Part shown: positions 30,869 through 38,677 of the stretch, piece after piece
How the letters are laid out: each line of letters begins with the position of its first letter
Position numbering within the stretch: the first letter of the stretch is position 1
NCBI GenBank assembly: GCA_030147845.1
Contig: JASBUN010000036.1
Coordinates: 1-64,000, forward strand
Direction of reading: 5' to 3'
Origin: Gammaproteobacteria bacterium
GTDB lineage: Bacteria; Pseudomonadota; Gammaproteobacteria; JASBUN01
DNA: 64,000 bases
Notes under the pieces: model-generated
The model's input: the letters and a program-made list of their open reading frames with translations, nothing else
The model's database searches: none
Told to the model about the DNA's origin: nothing
Program-made: the position numbers and the translations under genes

Positions 30869-32278
30869 ATGAAAAACAAGGCCACCAGCATCATGGTCGT
30901 GGATGGGTCGGAAGTATCCCGCACGATCATCTCTCGGATTCTCCACAGCGAAATGGAGAACACGCGTATCGCCACGTCCGGTCACGGGCACGAGGCGTTG
31001 GCGCACCTGAACGAAGGCCGCTTCGATCTCATCACCACGGCATTGATGCTGCCGGACATGGACGGCCTGGATTTAGCGCGCGCCATTCGCAAATCCGACA
31101 CGCATCACTACACCCCCATCATCGTCGTCTCCGGCGATGCCGACACGCGGCTATTGCGCGAAGGCTTTAACGCCGGTGTCACCGATTACTTTGACAAATC
31201 GCTCGGCTATCAAGCCTTCGTCGAGTTTATCAAGACCTTTACCCGTCGCAACTCCGGCTTGGTGGGCAAAATCCTGTACGTCGAGGATAGCCGTACCGCC
31301 GCCATGGTGGCCTGCCACATCATGGAAAAACATGGTCTCAAGGTCACGCATACGACTTCTGCCGAGCAGGCGCTGGAGCTGCTCGAACAGACCCGCTCCG
31401 GTAGCGCCAAGGAGGAAGACGGCTTCGATATCGTCATTACCGATTTTTTCCTCAAGGGCCGTCTAACGGGCGGCGACCTGCTGCACGCGGTGCGCACCCG
31501 CATGCACTACTCACAACAGGAAATGCCGGTGCTGGTGGTCACGGTAGCGGACAATGAGCAGAAACAGGCCGAAGTGTTCCATGCCGGCGCCAATGATTTT
31601 GTCACCAAGCCGATCGTCGAAGAGATACTCATTGCCCGCATCCGCTCGTTGCTGCTGATCAAGCAGCAGTTCAACGCCCTCAAGCGCCAAGCCGAGGAAA
31701 TGCGGCGCATCGCCGGCACCGACAGTCTTACCGGTGTGCGCAGCAAGCGCTATCTGCTCGACCATGGCGAAGCCTTTATGGCCGAGCCGGATAATCACCC
31801 GATCTGGGCGTTGCTCATGGATATTGACCACTTTAAGAATATCAACGATAAACTCGGACACATCACCGGCGATCACGTACTCGCGGCGCTGGGCGACCTG
31901 CTCAACCAGAGTTTTACCGATGACGCGATCGTAGTGCGCTTTGGCGGTGAGGAATTCGCCGTCATTTTGCCTCGCTGCGGCGCCCGCGAGGCCAACGCCA
32001 AGGCCGAGGTACTGCGCCGCAAAGTCGAAAAATTGCGCCCCGCCAACGTTCCTGTCACCATCAGCATCGGCATGGCGTCGTCAATTGAACACCCTGACAT
32101 CAACCTAAATCGGCTGCTATCGTTAGCCGACAAGGCGCTGTACGCGGCCAAGGCGCGCGGCCGCAATTGTATCTGTATCTACTCGCAGCATGGGGTCGAG
32201 TACAGCAGTCCGGCGCAACCACCGCATACCGGCCTCACCGATGCCGATCTGAGCGCCGTCGATTCCAGCGGCTCGTAA
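30869..32278 (+). CDS. Double-receiver diguanylate cyclase
   Basis: This 469-residue protein has REC1 (about 1-125), REC2 (about 130-265) and GGDEF (about 290-440) domains. REC1 is degenerate: the phospho-acceptor Asp is Ala58 in DLITTALMLPDMDG, and the acidic pair is D12-G13. REC2 keeps the aspartate (VITDFFL), an acidic pair (YVEDS) and the lysine (DFVTKP), so it should be the phosphorylated one. The cyclase motif is FGGEEF, which is active-type. The RxxD inhibitory site is absent before it (TDDA). A cognate kinase is not in the window. It lies between ftsX and rpoH, an inserted position relative to the common ftsEX-rpoH order. Confidence 0.93.
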   Translation: MKNKATSIMVVDGSEVSRTIISRILHSEMENTRIATSGHGHEALAHLNEGRFDLITTALMLPDMDGLDLARAIRKSDTHHYTPIIVVSGDADTRLLREGFNAGVTDYFDKSLGYQAFVEFIKTFTRRNSGLVGKILYVEDSRTAAMVACHIMEKHGLKVTHTTSAEQALELLEQTRSGSAKEEDGFDIVITDFFLKGRLTGGDLLHAVRTRMHYSQQEMPVLVVTVADNEQKQAEVFHAGANDFVTKPIVEEILIARIRSLLLIKQQFNALKRQAEEMRRIAGTDSLTGVRSKRYLLDHGEAFMAEPDNHPIWALLMDIDHFKNINDKLGHITGDHVLAALGDLLNQSFTDDAIVVRFGGEEFAVILPRCGAREANAKAEVLRRKVEKLRPANVPVTISIGMASSIEHPDINLNRLLSLADKALYAAKARGRNCICIYSQHGVEYSSPAQPPHTGLTDADLSAVDSSGS

Positions 32279-32323
32279 GTCGCCCCGGCGCCGGAACTTC
32301 CCGCAGTTTCTCTCCTCTAACAA

Positions 32324-32350
32324 TTAGCACTCTCTATTAACGAGTGCTAA
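32324..32350. promoter_or_regulatory. CIRCE operator (HrcA site) upstream of rpoH
   Basis: TTAGCACTC (32324-32332), a 9-base spacer and GAGTGCTAA (32342-32350) form a perfect CIRCE inverted repeat. The centre lies about 60 bases before the rpoH start. HrcA is the established binder of CIRCE. The match to the consensus is exact; binding here is inferred. Confidence 0.92.
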
Positions 32351-32397
32351 ACTAGCTAGTCATAACCTTGCGCAGTCTCCGATCAGGAGGTTAATTG

Positions 32398-33270
32398 ATG
32401 TCTAATTCGTTGATTTTAAAAGATATGAATCTAACGCTTCCGCAACCTGTAGGGAGCCTGGACAATTATATTCAGATCGCCAATCGGATCCCTGTATTAA
32501 CTGCGGAGGAAGAGCGCGAGTTGGCTCAGCGTCTGCAACAACATGGCGATTTGGAAGCCGCTCGACGCTTGGTGCTGTCGCACCTGCGCTTCGTGGTCCA
32601 TATTGCGCACGGTTATAAGGGTTATGGCCTGGCGCTGGCAGACCTGATCCAGGAAGGCAACATCGGCCTGATGAAGGCGGTAAAGCGTTTCGACCCGAAC
32701 GTCGGCGTGCGCTTGGTGTCGTTTGCCGTGCATTGGGTTCGCGCCGAAATGCATGAATTCATTTTGCGCAATTGGCGCATCGTCAAGGTCGCCACCACCA
32801 AGGCCCAGCGTAAACTGTTCTTTAACCTGCGTAGCTCGAAAAAGCGGCTCGGCTGGTTCAGTCACGAAGAGGTACGCAAGGTTGCCGCCGACCTCGGTGT
32901 GAGCCCTGAGAACGTCCTGGAGATGGAATCGCGTTTGAGTGGCCATGACGTCGGCTTCGACGGATACGCCGACGACGACGACGCTGGGAGCGTGTCGGTG
33001 GCGCCCTCGACCTATCTGCAGGCCGAGCAGCGTAGCGATCCAGCGGTCGAATTGGAACGCAGCGACTGGGATGAGCACAACACGCGCAAGCTTGAGCATG
33101 CCATGCAGGCGTTGGATGCCCGCAGTCGCGATATTCTCGTGCGCCGCTGGCTCAGCGAAGACAAGGCCACCTTGCAGGAACTCGCCGATCACTACAATAT
33201 TTCGGCCGAACGCGTGCGCCAGCTCGAGAGTAACGCCATGCAGAAAATCAAGGGCACGATGACGACCTGA
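32398..33270 (+). CDS. rpoH: RNA polymerase heat-shock sigma factor 32
   Basis: Sigma-32 directs transcription of heat-shock genes. The start is ATG 32398, preceded by AGGAGG at 32385-32390; the product has 290 residues. The RpoH box QRKLFFNLR (residues 137-145) is diagnostic. Region 2 contains [19 protein letters not shown], and region 4 ends in the helix-turn-helix [19 protein letters not shown]. The extra acidic insert ([14 protein letters not shown]) is unusual. A perfect CIRCE element precedes it, so HrcA may repress it. An intrinsic terminator follows the stop. Confidence 0.98.
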   Translation: MSNSLILKDMNLTLPQPVGSLDNYIQIANRIPVLTAEEERELAQRLQQHGDLEAARRLVLSHLRFVVHIAHGYKGYGLALADLIQEGNIGLMKAVKRFDPNVGVRLVSFAVHWVRAEMHEFILRNWRIVKVATTKAQRKLFFNLRSSKKRLGWFSHEEVRKVAADLGVSPENVLEMESRLSGHDVGFDGYADDDDAGSVSVAPSTYLQAEQRSDPAVELERSDWDEHNTRKLEHAMQALDARSRDILVRRWLSEDKATLQELADHYNISAERVRQLESNAMQKIKGTMTT

Positions 33271-33300
33271 GCTCGGCAAGCACCGCGAGCGATAGCCTAC

Positions 33301-33324
33301 AAAGCCCCTTCCCCGAGGGGCTTT
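33301..33324 (+). terminator. Intrinsic terminator after rpoH
   Basis: AAAGCCCCT pairs with AGGGGCTTT across a 6-base loop (TCCCCG), followed by TGTTATTTC. The 9-bp stem starts about 30 bases after the rpoH stop. Confidence 0.85.
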
Positions 33325-33447
33325 GTTATTTCACGCCGCACGTAAATGGCCGCTATGCCGGACAGCCGCGTCACGCCTGGGCGGCGCGAGCGCCAGGTCT
33401 GGCAATAACTTTTACCAACAGGTCTCGACGCGAGCGACGTATAGGGC

Positions 33448-33475
33448 AAAAAAAACGGCCCCCAGAGGAGGCCGT
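33448..33475 (-). terminator. Intrinsic terminator of the 29-residue peptide gene
   Basis: On the minus strand ACGGCCTCC pairs with GGGGGCCGT (one G-T wobble) around a TCT loop, followed by eight T. It begins about 30 bases after the small ORF's stop, which supports that ORF being a transcribed gene. Confidence 0.9.
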
Positions 33476-33504
33476 GAATAATGGGATAAACGGTACAGCT
33501 ACTC

Positions 33505-33594
33505 TTACGAGAGGACTACCGAAAAGAAGCTCAGGTAGGCAATCACCACCAGGGTGACTACGATTACCAGAGGAAGGTTTTGAAACGTAAACAT
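33505..33594 (-). CDS. 29-residue single-helix membrane peptide
   Basis: This is a 29-codon ORF with ATG at 33594 and TAA at 33505, too short for most gene callers. The peptide starts MFTFQNLPLVIVVTLVV and continues through IAYLSFFSVVLS, which is one hydrophobic transmembrane helix with almost no charge. GGAG lies 8 bases upstream of the ATG. A strong terminator lies immediately downstream. I cannot match it to a known family. It could be a subunit of a membrane complex, such as small oxidase or transporter peptides, or a toxin-like or regulatory peptide. The neighbouring cbb3 cluster makes an oxidase-associated role one possibility, but that is only inference from proximity. Confidence 0.75.
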   Translation of the reverse strand: MFTFQNLPLVIVVTLVVIAYLSFFSVVLS

Positions 33595-34335
33595 CGGTGT
33601 TGCTCCACTCGAATATCAGGGATATCTAATATTACCGGCCCCGCCATCCGAGGGACAAGCTAATTCTTACGTAGCCGCAATAAATTGCAAGTCCTTTAGA
33701 ACAGTTCAAACGCTGCTCAGGATTATTTTTATATAATTGATAATTAAATAATTTTTTTGATTTTAGGGTGGACTCTACGGCTCTGAAAAAAGAAGAACTT
33801 GCGCGAAATCAACGGGCTGCTCGTACGCTTAGCGGACTCTTGTTTTACGATTAAATTTTACTATCAAAACGACTGGTGCAATTATCTTAATGGGAATTCC
33901 GCCTTTACATCGAGACCGTACGCGGTAGTTGGCGGCCTGCCTGCGAAGCTTGCTATCATCGCCTACACCACACGCGCTTCGGTCGTCACGCACGTGGCGG
34001 TCGCAGCAAACGGATTTGTGCTTATACTTGTTCTGGGTCATACCTTCGAATCGTCGCGCTGTGTTATTCATCGCCACACGCCAAGCGCGTTGACGCTTTA
34101 CAGCGGCGGCACGGGTGATTTATTGTCCCACATGCCGCTGCGCGGCGAGCGCGCAATACCACAAGAAAGGGCACTCATTCGAGTGAACACAGTTATCGTT
34201 TCGCAATTATCCCGCAAAGGCACATAAACACCACCGATGCTGAGCGGCATCGGCACTGCATGCGCTCATCGCAGCTGTAATGCCGTGCCCCTGACGGTTC
34301 TGGATCGAGCTTTAGCTCCAGGAGAACGAAGTACG
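33595..34335. other. Gene-poor, AT-rich intergenic stretch
   Basis: About 740 bases between the peptide gene and pmtA hold no supported gene. The part around 33690-33780 is markedly AT-rich and probably carries promoters. A 142-codon open frame on the plus strand (33799-34227) has no recognisable domain and no ribosome site, so I do not call it. Near 34234-34253 CCGATGC pairs with GCATCGG around TGAGCG, a possible leader hairpin ahead of pmtA. Confidence 0.5.
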
Positions 34336-34950
34336 ATGGACAAAGATTCGATCATTACGACATACCGGCGCTACGCCCGACACTACGATACGATTTTCGG
34401 CCGTGTGTTCGACCCCGGTCGTAGGATCGTGGTGGAGCTCATGGACAACAAACCCGGCGAGCGCGTTCTCGAGGTCGGCGTCGGTACCGGTATTTCACTA
34501 CCCTACTATCCACCGCAGACGTTGGTAACCGGCATTGATCTGTCGCCGCACATGCTCGAACGCGCCTCGCAACGCGTCATCGAGCATGAACTGGACAATG
34601 TCTCGCTCGATGTCATGGATGCCGAACGTATGACGTTCCCGGATGGCTATTTCAACAAAGTCGTCGCCATGTACGTGGCCTCGGTGGTACCGCATCCACC
34701 GGTCATGGTGGCCGAGATGAAACGCGTGTGCAAACCTGGCGGCGACATCTTCATCATGAACCACTTCAGCAATTCCAGCCGTTTGGTGAACACGGCTGAG
34801 AAATTACTGTCGCCGCTGGCGAAGATCATCGGTTTTCGCCCAGCCTTCCCCATGAAACAATTCATTGCTGAAAGTAATTTGGATGTGGTCGAGATCGTAC
34901 CCGTCAACGCGTTCGGATACTGGAGCCTGATTCACGTAAAAAATACCTGA
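34336..34950 (+). CDS. PmtA-type SAM-dependent phospholipid N-methyltransferase
   Basis: This gene encodes 204 residues from ATG 34336, preceded by AGGAGAACGAAGTACG; the longer open frame adds residues without homology. The SAM site is VLEVGVGTGISLPYYPP, followed by the acidic strand GIDLSPHMLERAS, and DAERMTFPDGYFNKVVAMY. The C-terminal GFRPAFPMKQFI matches PmtA-like methyltransferases that convert phosphatidylethanolamine to phosphatidylcholine with SAM. The enzyme is soluble and membrane-associated in the family. Some PmtA-like proteins act on other substrates, so the name is from pattern recall. Confidence 0.8.
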   Translation: MDKDSIITTYRRYARHYDTIFGRVFDPGRRIVVELMDNKPGERVLEVGVGTGISLPYYPPQTLVTGIDLSPHMLERASQRVIEHELDNVSLDVMDAERMTFPDGYFNKVVAMYVASVVPHPPVMVAEMKRVCKPGGDIFIMNHFSNSSRLVNTAEKLLSPLAKIIGFRPAFPMKQFIAESNLDVVEIVPVNAFGYWSLIHVKNT

Positions 34951-34987
34951 CGCGCATAGGCGGCGCGCGGGGTTTTCCGACAACCTG

Positions 34988-35197
34988 TTAATGCCGCGAC
35001 GGCGGCTTGGTGGTGCGCACGACGGGGTGGTCGGTGCGTGCATGCGGGATGCGCGGATCATCATCGTCCATGAGTATCCGATGCGCCGGTCCTTCCAAGT
35101 CATCGTATTGACCATTTTTGATGGCCCAAATGAACGCCCAGATCGCGAATGCCAGGAAAATCAGGCTGACAGGGATGAGCAGGTAGAGAATATTCAT
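34988..35197 (-). CDS. ccoS: Cbb3 oxidase maturation protein CcoS
   Basis: CcoS is a small inner-membrane protein needed for haem and copper insertion into cbb3 oxidase. The start is ATG 35197 (MNILYLLIPVSLIFLAFAIW), giving 69 residues with one transmembrane helix and an acidic cytoplasmic tail (DLEGPAHRILMDDDDP). Upstream in-frame residues lack homology. It is the last gene of the ccoNOQPGHIS run on the minus strand. Its stop TAA starts the stop-codon motif CAGGTTGTCGGAAAA. The spacing to ccoI is 23 bases, so co-translation is expected. Confidence 0.95.
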   Translation of the reverse strand: MNILYLLIPVSLIFLAFAIWAFIWAIKNGQYDDLEGPAHRILMDDDDPRIPHARTDHPVVRTTKPPSRH

Positions 35198-35220
35198 GCG
35201 CGTGTTCCCGAGATTTGGCC

Positions 35221-37692
35221 TCAGCGTATGGCCGCCGGCGCCTGCGACGTGTCTTGGGCATCGCGACGACGTTGCGGCTGCACAGCGGACAGCGGCGCCA
35301 GTCGCAACGCATTGGCAACCACGAGCAAAGAACTCACCGACATGCCGAGCGCAGCCATCCACGGCGCCACCAAGCCAGCGGCGGCTAACGGCACCGCAAT
35401 TATATTATAGAGGATGGCCCATACCAGATTCTGTCGAATGACCGCCAAGGTACGCCGCGCGGTGCGTACACCATCGACCAGATGCATCAGGTTTTCCGAC
35501 AACAACACCATATCGGCGCTGGCATGCGCAAGCTGGGCGCCGCCACCCATTGCCAATGACACCTGTGCGCCGGCCAACACCGGGGCGTCATTGACGCCGT
35601 CGCCGACCATGGCGACCACGGCGCCATCGGCCTGCAAACGGCGGATATGCGCAAGCTTGTCAGCCGGCAGACAGGCGCCTTGCGCCCGCGTAATGCCCAG
35701 CCCGGCGGCCACGCGCGCCACGGCAGCCGGCTGGTCGCCGCTCAATAGTTCGACTTCCAAGCCCAAATCGCGCAACCCGTCGATAGCCGCACGCGCCTGC
35801 GGTCGTACGCGGTCGGCCAGCACGAACAACGCCAGCAGCGTATCCACGCTGCCCAGCGCGACCACCGTCGCACCCTGCAGGTCGGCGCTATATTCCGGCA
35901 TAACCGCGCCCAAATCCCGCACGAAAGCGGGGCTGCCGATACGGTAGCGTGTTCCCTCGATCTCGCCTTCGACGCCGCGACCGGGCTGCGCACGCAGCGA
36001 ACTTGCACGCAGCGATTTCGGCGCCGCCTGCGACAACGCCGTAGCCACTGGGTGTTCCGAGCCATGCTCCAGCGCTGCTGCGATGTCGAGACAGCGTTGG
36101 CGACTAGACGCCGACAGCACGATCACATCCTCTAGCTGCAAGCTGCCAAAGGTCAGCGTACCGGTCTTGTCGAAGACCACGTGCGTAGCGCGCGCCAGCG
36201 TCTCGAGCGCGTGTCCGCGCGTGGTCAGCAAGCCGCCGCGAGTCAGCCGTCCGCTCGCCGCCGCGACGGCGGCAGGCGTAGCCAGAGACAACGCACACGG
36301 GCAGGTCACGACCAGCACCGACAAAGTGATCCAGAAGGCCTCGTCCGGGCGCACCTGCGACCACCACAGCGCCACGCCGGCCGCCAACAACAACAGCGCG
36401 GCGACAAACCAGCCGGCCACACGATCGGCCAACAGGGCGATGGCGGGCTTCTCGCCCTGCGCGCGGTCCAGCAGGCGTACAATCGATGACAGCACCGTTT
36501 CCTGCCCGACTCGTCCGACTTCCATTTCCAACGGGCTTTCGACATTGATCGTGCCACCGACCAGTTCGTCGCCGGAAGCGCGCCGACGCGGAACGCTCTC
36601 ACCGGTCAACAACGACTCATCCACCGAACTTTCACCGGCGACGACGCGGCCATCGGCGGCGACGGTCTCGCCCGGTCGTATCAAGATCCTGTCGCCGGGC
36701 GCCAATTCGGCCACCGGTACAACCTCGGCTTCGCCGCCACGAATTCGGGTTGCGGTAGCGGGCAACAGACGCGTCAGCTCCTCGGTGGCTTGACCCGCGC
36801 GATGGCGCGCACTCATTTCGAGAAAGCGTCCGCTGAGCAGAAAAAAGGTAAACATGGTGGCCGAGTCGAAATACACCGCGCCATGGCCTGAGATCGTCGC
36901 CCAGGCACTGGCGATAAAGGCGGCGGCAATGGCGAATGACACTGGCACGTCCATACCCAGGCGGGCGCGGCGCAAATCACGCGCGGCGGCTACGAAAAAC
37001 GGCCGCGCCGAATACAACACCACCGGCACCGTCAGCACCAGACTTACCCAGCGCATAAACGTACGCAGAGCAACATCCATGCCGTAGAAATCCCCGGCAT
37101 ACATGGCAACCGCCAACATCATCACTTGCAGGGCACCGAGACCCGCAACCGCCAATCGACGTAACGCAATGCTGCGTTCTTTTTTGTAGACGGCTTCCTG
37201 ACGACCAGGATCAAACGGATGCGCATGATAACCGATTTCGGTGATAGCGCGCAGAATGTCACTGAGATGAATGCGGCTGTCATCCCAACTGACTTGCGCG
37301 CGCCGAGTAGTATAGTTGGTACGAAACTCGATCACTCCAGGCAGCGCGCCGACATGCCGCTCGTTCAGCCATAGACATGCCGCACAGACGATGCCCTCGA
37401 GAATCAATGATGCCTCGCGTAACTGCCGGTCACCGTGCCGAACGAAGCTGCGCTGTAATTCAGGCTGATCATAAAGTTCGAGTTCGCGCAGCGCTTGCGG
37501 CACCAACGGCTGCGCGGTGAGCGAATTTTCGGTGCGATAGCGGTAAAAATCGGTCAAGCCATAATCGACGATGGCCGCCGCCACCGCTTGGCAACCAGGA
37601 CAACACATAGCGCGTTGCGTATTTTCGATTTCGACCTGATAACGGCTTCCCGACGGCACCGGCAACCCGCAATGAAAGCACGCTGCTTGCAT
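35221..37692 (-). CDS. ccoI: Cu(+)-transporting P-type ATPase CcoI
   Basis: CcoI exports Cu(I) to the periplasmic side for cbb3 oxidase. I favour ATG 37692 (MQAACFHCGLPVPSGSRY, 823 residues); an in-frame ATG at 37737 would add 15 residues. It has a Cys-rich N-terminus (CFHCG, CCPGC) and a heavy-metal-associated domain with GIVCAACLWLNE. The P-type core includes CPC in VTCPCALSLATP, phosphorylation loop DKTGTLT and hinge MVGDGVNDAPVLAGA. About eight transmembrane helices are expected. The N-terminal zinc-finger-like CxxC stretch is typical of CcoI over CopA. It precedes ccoS on the same message. Confidence 0.95.
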   Translation of the reverse strand: MQAACFHCGLPVPSGSRYQVEIENTQRAMCCPGCQAVAAAIVDYGLTDFYRYRTENSLTAQPLVPQALRELELYDQPELQRSFVRHGDRQLREASLILEGIVCAACLWLNERHVGALPGVIEFRTNYTTRRAQVSWDDSRIHLSDILRAITEIGYHAHPFDPGRQEAVYKKERSIALRRLAVAGLGALQVMMLAVAMYAGDFYGMDVALRTFMRWVSLVLTVPVVLYSARPFFVAAARDLRRARLGMDVPVSFAIAAAFIASAWATISGHGAVYFDSATMFTFFLLSGRFLEMSARHRAGQATEELTRLLPATATRIRGGEAEVVPVAELAPGDRILIRPGETVAADGRVVAGESSVDESLLTGESVPRRRASGDELVGGTINVESPLEMEVGRVGQETVLSSIVRLLDRAQGEKPAIALLADRVAGWFVAALLLLAAGVALWWSQVRPDEAFWITLSVLVVTCPCALSLATPAAVAAASGRLTRGGLLTTRGHALETLARATHVVFDKTGTLTFGSLQLEDVIVLSASSRQRCLDIAAALEHGSEHPVATALSQAAPKSLRASSLRAQPGRGVEGEIEGTRYRIGSPAFVRDLGAVMPEYSADLQGATVVALGSVDTLLALFVLADRVRPQARAAIDGLRDLGLEVELLSGDQPAAVARVAAGLGITRAQGACLPADKLAHIRRLQADGAVVAMVGDGVNDAPVLAGAQVSLAMGGGAQLAHASADMVLLSENLMHLVDGVRTARRTLAVIRQNLVWAILYNIIAVPLAAAGLVAPWMAALGMSVSSLLVVANALRLAPLSAVQPQRRRDAQDTSQAPAAIR

Positions 37693-37812
37693 CGACTCGT
37701 TCACCCGTAAGGCCGCCGCGTCAGACGGAACACACATACGCGGATACCGGCTGCGCGTTCGCGCCGATTTCCGTCTCGTCCGGCATCCAGCGGAGAATTC
37801 TTGAACAAGCTG

Positions 37813-38658
37813 CTAGTCATGGACCACCGTAGCCGAGGCCGCGATATTGGTGGTAGCAGTCAAGCGATGCGTTAACGTGCCTTGGCGGACAAGCAATTGT
37901 AACTCCCAGACACCTGGCTGCGGCAGCATCACCGTGACGCGATACAAACCGTCATCTACCTGCGTCATGGAAAAGCGCTGATCGAAGCGGCTGTCCGACG
38001 GTCGCACGAAGCGCCCGCTCACTTTGGCGCCGCCGATCGGCCGACCGTCGCGGTCGGTGACGCGCACTTGAAACACCTCTGCCTGTCCCGCGAATGGCTT
38101 CTGCGTCAGCCACCCCTTGCGCACTTTCCAACCGCGCTTGCGTTGCGTGGCAACTTGTTGCAGATAGTCGTTAAATGCCGTTTCTTTCTGATAGTAATGA
38201 TCATGCACGACACCGGGGAACTCGGTATTGGCGGCCTTGACCGCCAACCGCGCCGGCAATAACTCCTTTTCGATACCCTTGGGTACGCCGTTCACCGCCA
38301 AGGTTACGAACACCGTGTCGACGGCGATAATCACCACGAAGAAAATGACGATCGCTGCAGGTCCCCAGTGAAACCATTTACCGGGCGGCAGCGACCCATC
38401 TTCACGCCGAAGCGTATCTCGGTGCGAAGCGATGATTCCAAGCACGTAGGCGCATACCAGGTAAATGGCAAAGTGGATCGTGACAACGTCCGCGCCCGGC
38501 CAACGCAACAGCGGAAATGGCAAATACGCTGTACAGGTCAACAATCCGGCTACGAGCGCGGACTGTTTGCCATTCAACGGTGTCCAGCGATTCAGCAGCA
38601 GGAACAACAGCATCAGCAGCAGCAAGCCCGCGCCCAATGTTACGGTCAGATTGGTCAT
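37813..38658 (-). CDS. ccoH: FixH/CcoH-like cbb3 assembly protein with N-terminal membrane extension
   Basis: This gene encodes 281 residues. The C-terminal two thirds (from about residue 100) is a FixH domain with one transmembrane helix (AAIVIFFVVIIAVDTVFVTLAV) and a periplasmic part that includes YYQKETAFNDYL and VSGRFVRPSD. Known FixH/CcoH proteins are about 150-180 residues. Here about 90 extra N-terminal residues form three predicted hydrophobic helices. FixH helps cbb3 assembly, probably with CcoI in copper delivery. The stop TAG starts the CAGCTTGTTCAAGAA variant of the stop-codon motif. Confidence 0.85.
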   Translation of the reverse strand: MTNLTVTLGAGLLLLMLLFLLLNRWTPLNGKQSALVAGLLTCTAYLPFPLLRWPGADVVTIHFAIYLVCAYVLGIIASHRDTLRREDGSLPPGKWFHWGPAAIVIFFVVIIAVDTVFVTLAVNGVPKGIEKELLPARLAVKAANTEFPGVVHDHYYQKETAFNDYLQQVATQRKRGWKVRKGWLTQKPFAGQAEVFQVRVTDRDGRPIGGAKVSGRFVRPSDSRFDQRFSMTQVDDGLYRVTVMLPQPGVWELQLLVRQGTLTHRLTATTNIAASATVVHD

Positions 38659-38677
38659 GATCGTCTATAGCCTCACA

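Noticed and set aside
33799-34227. 142-codon plus-strand frame before pmtA
   Set aside because: No ribosome site, no recognisable motif, irregular composition; treated as intergenic.
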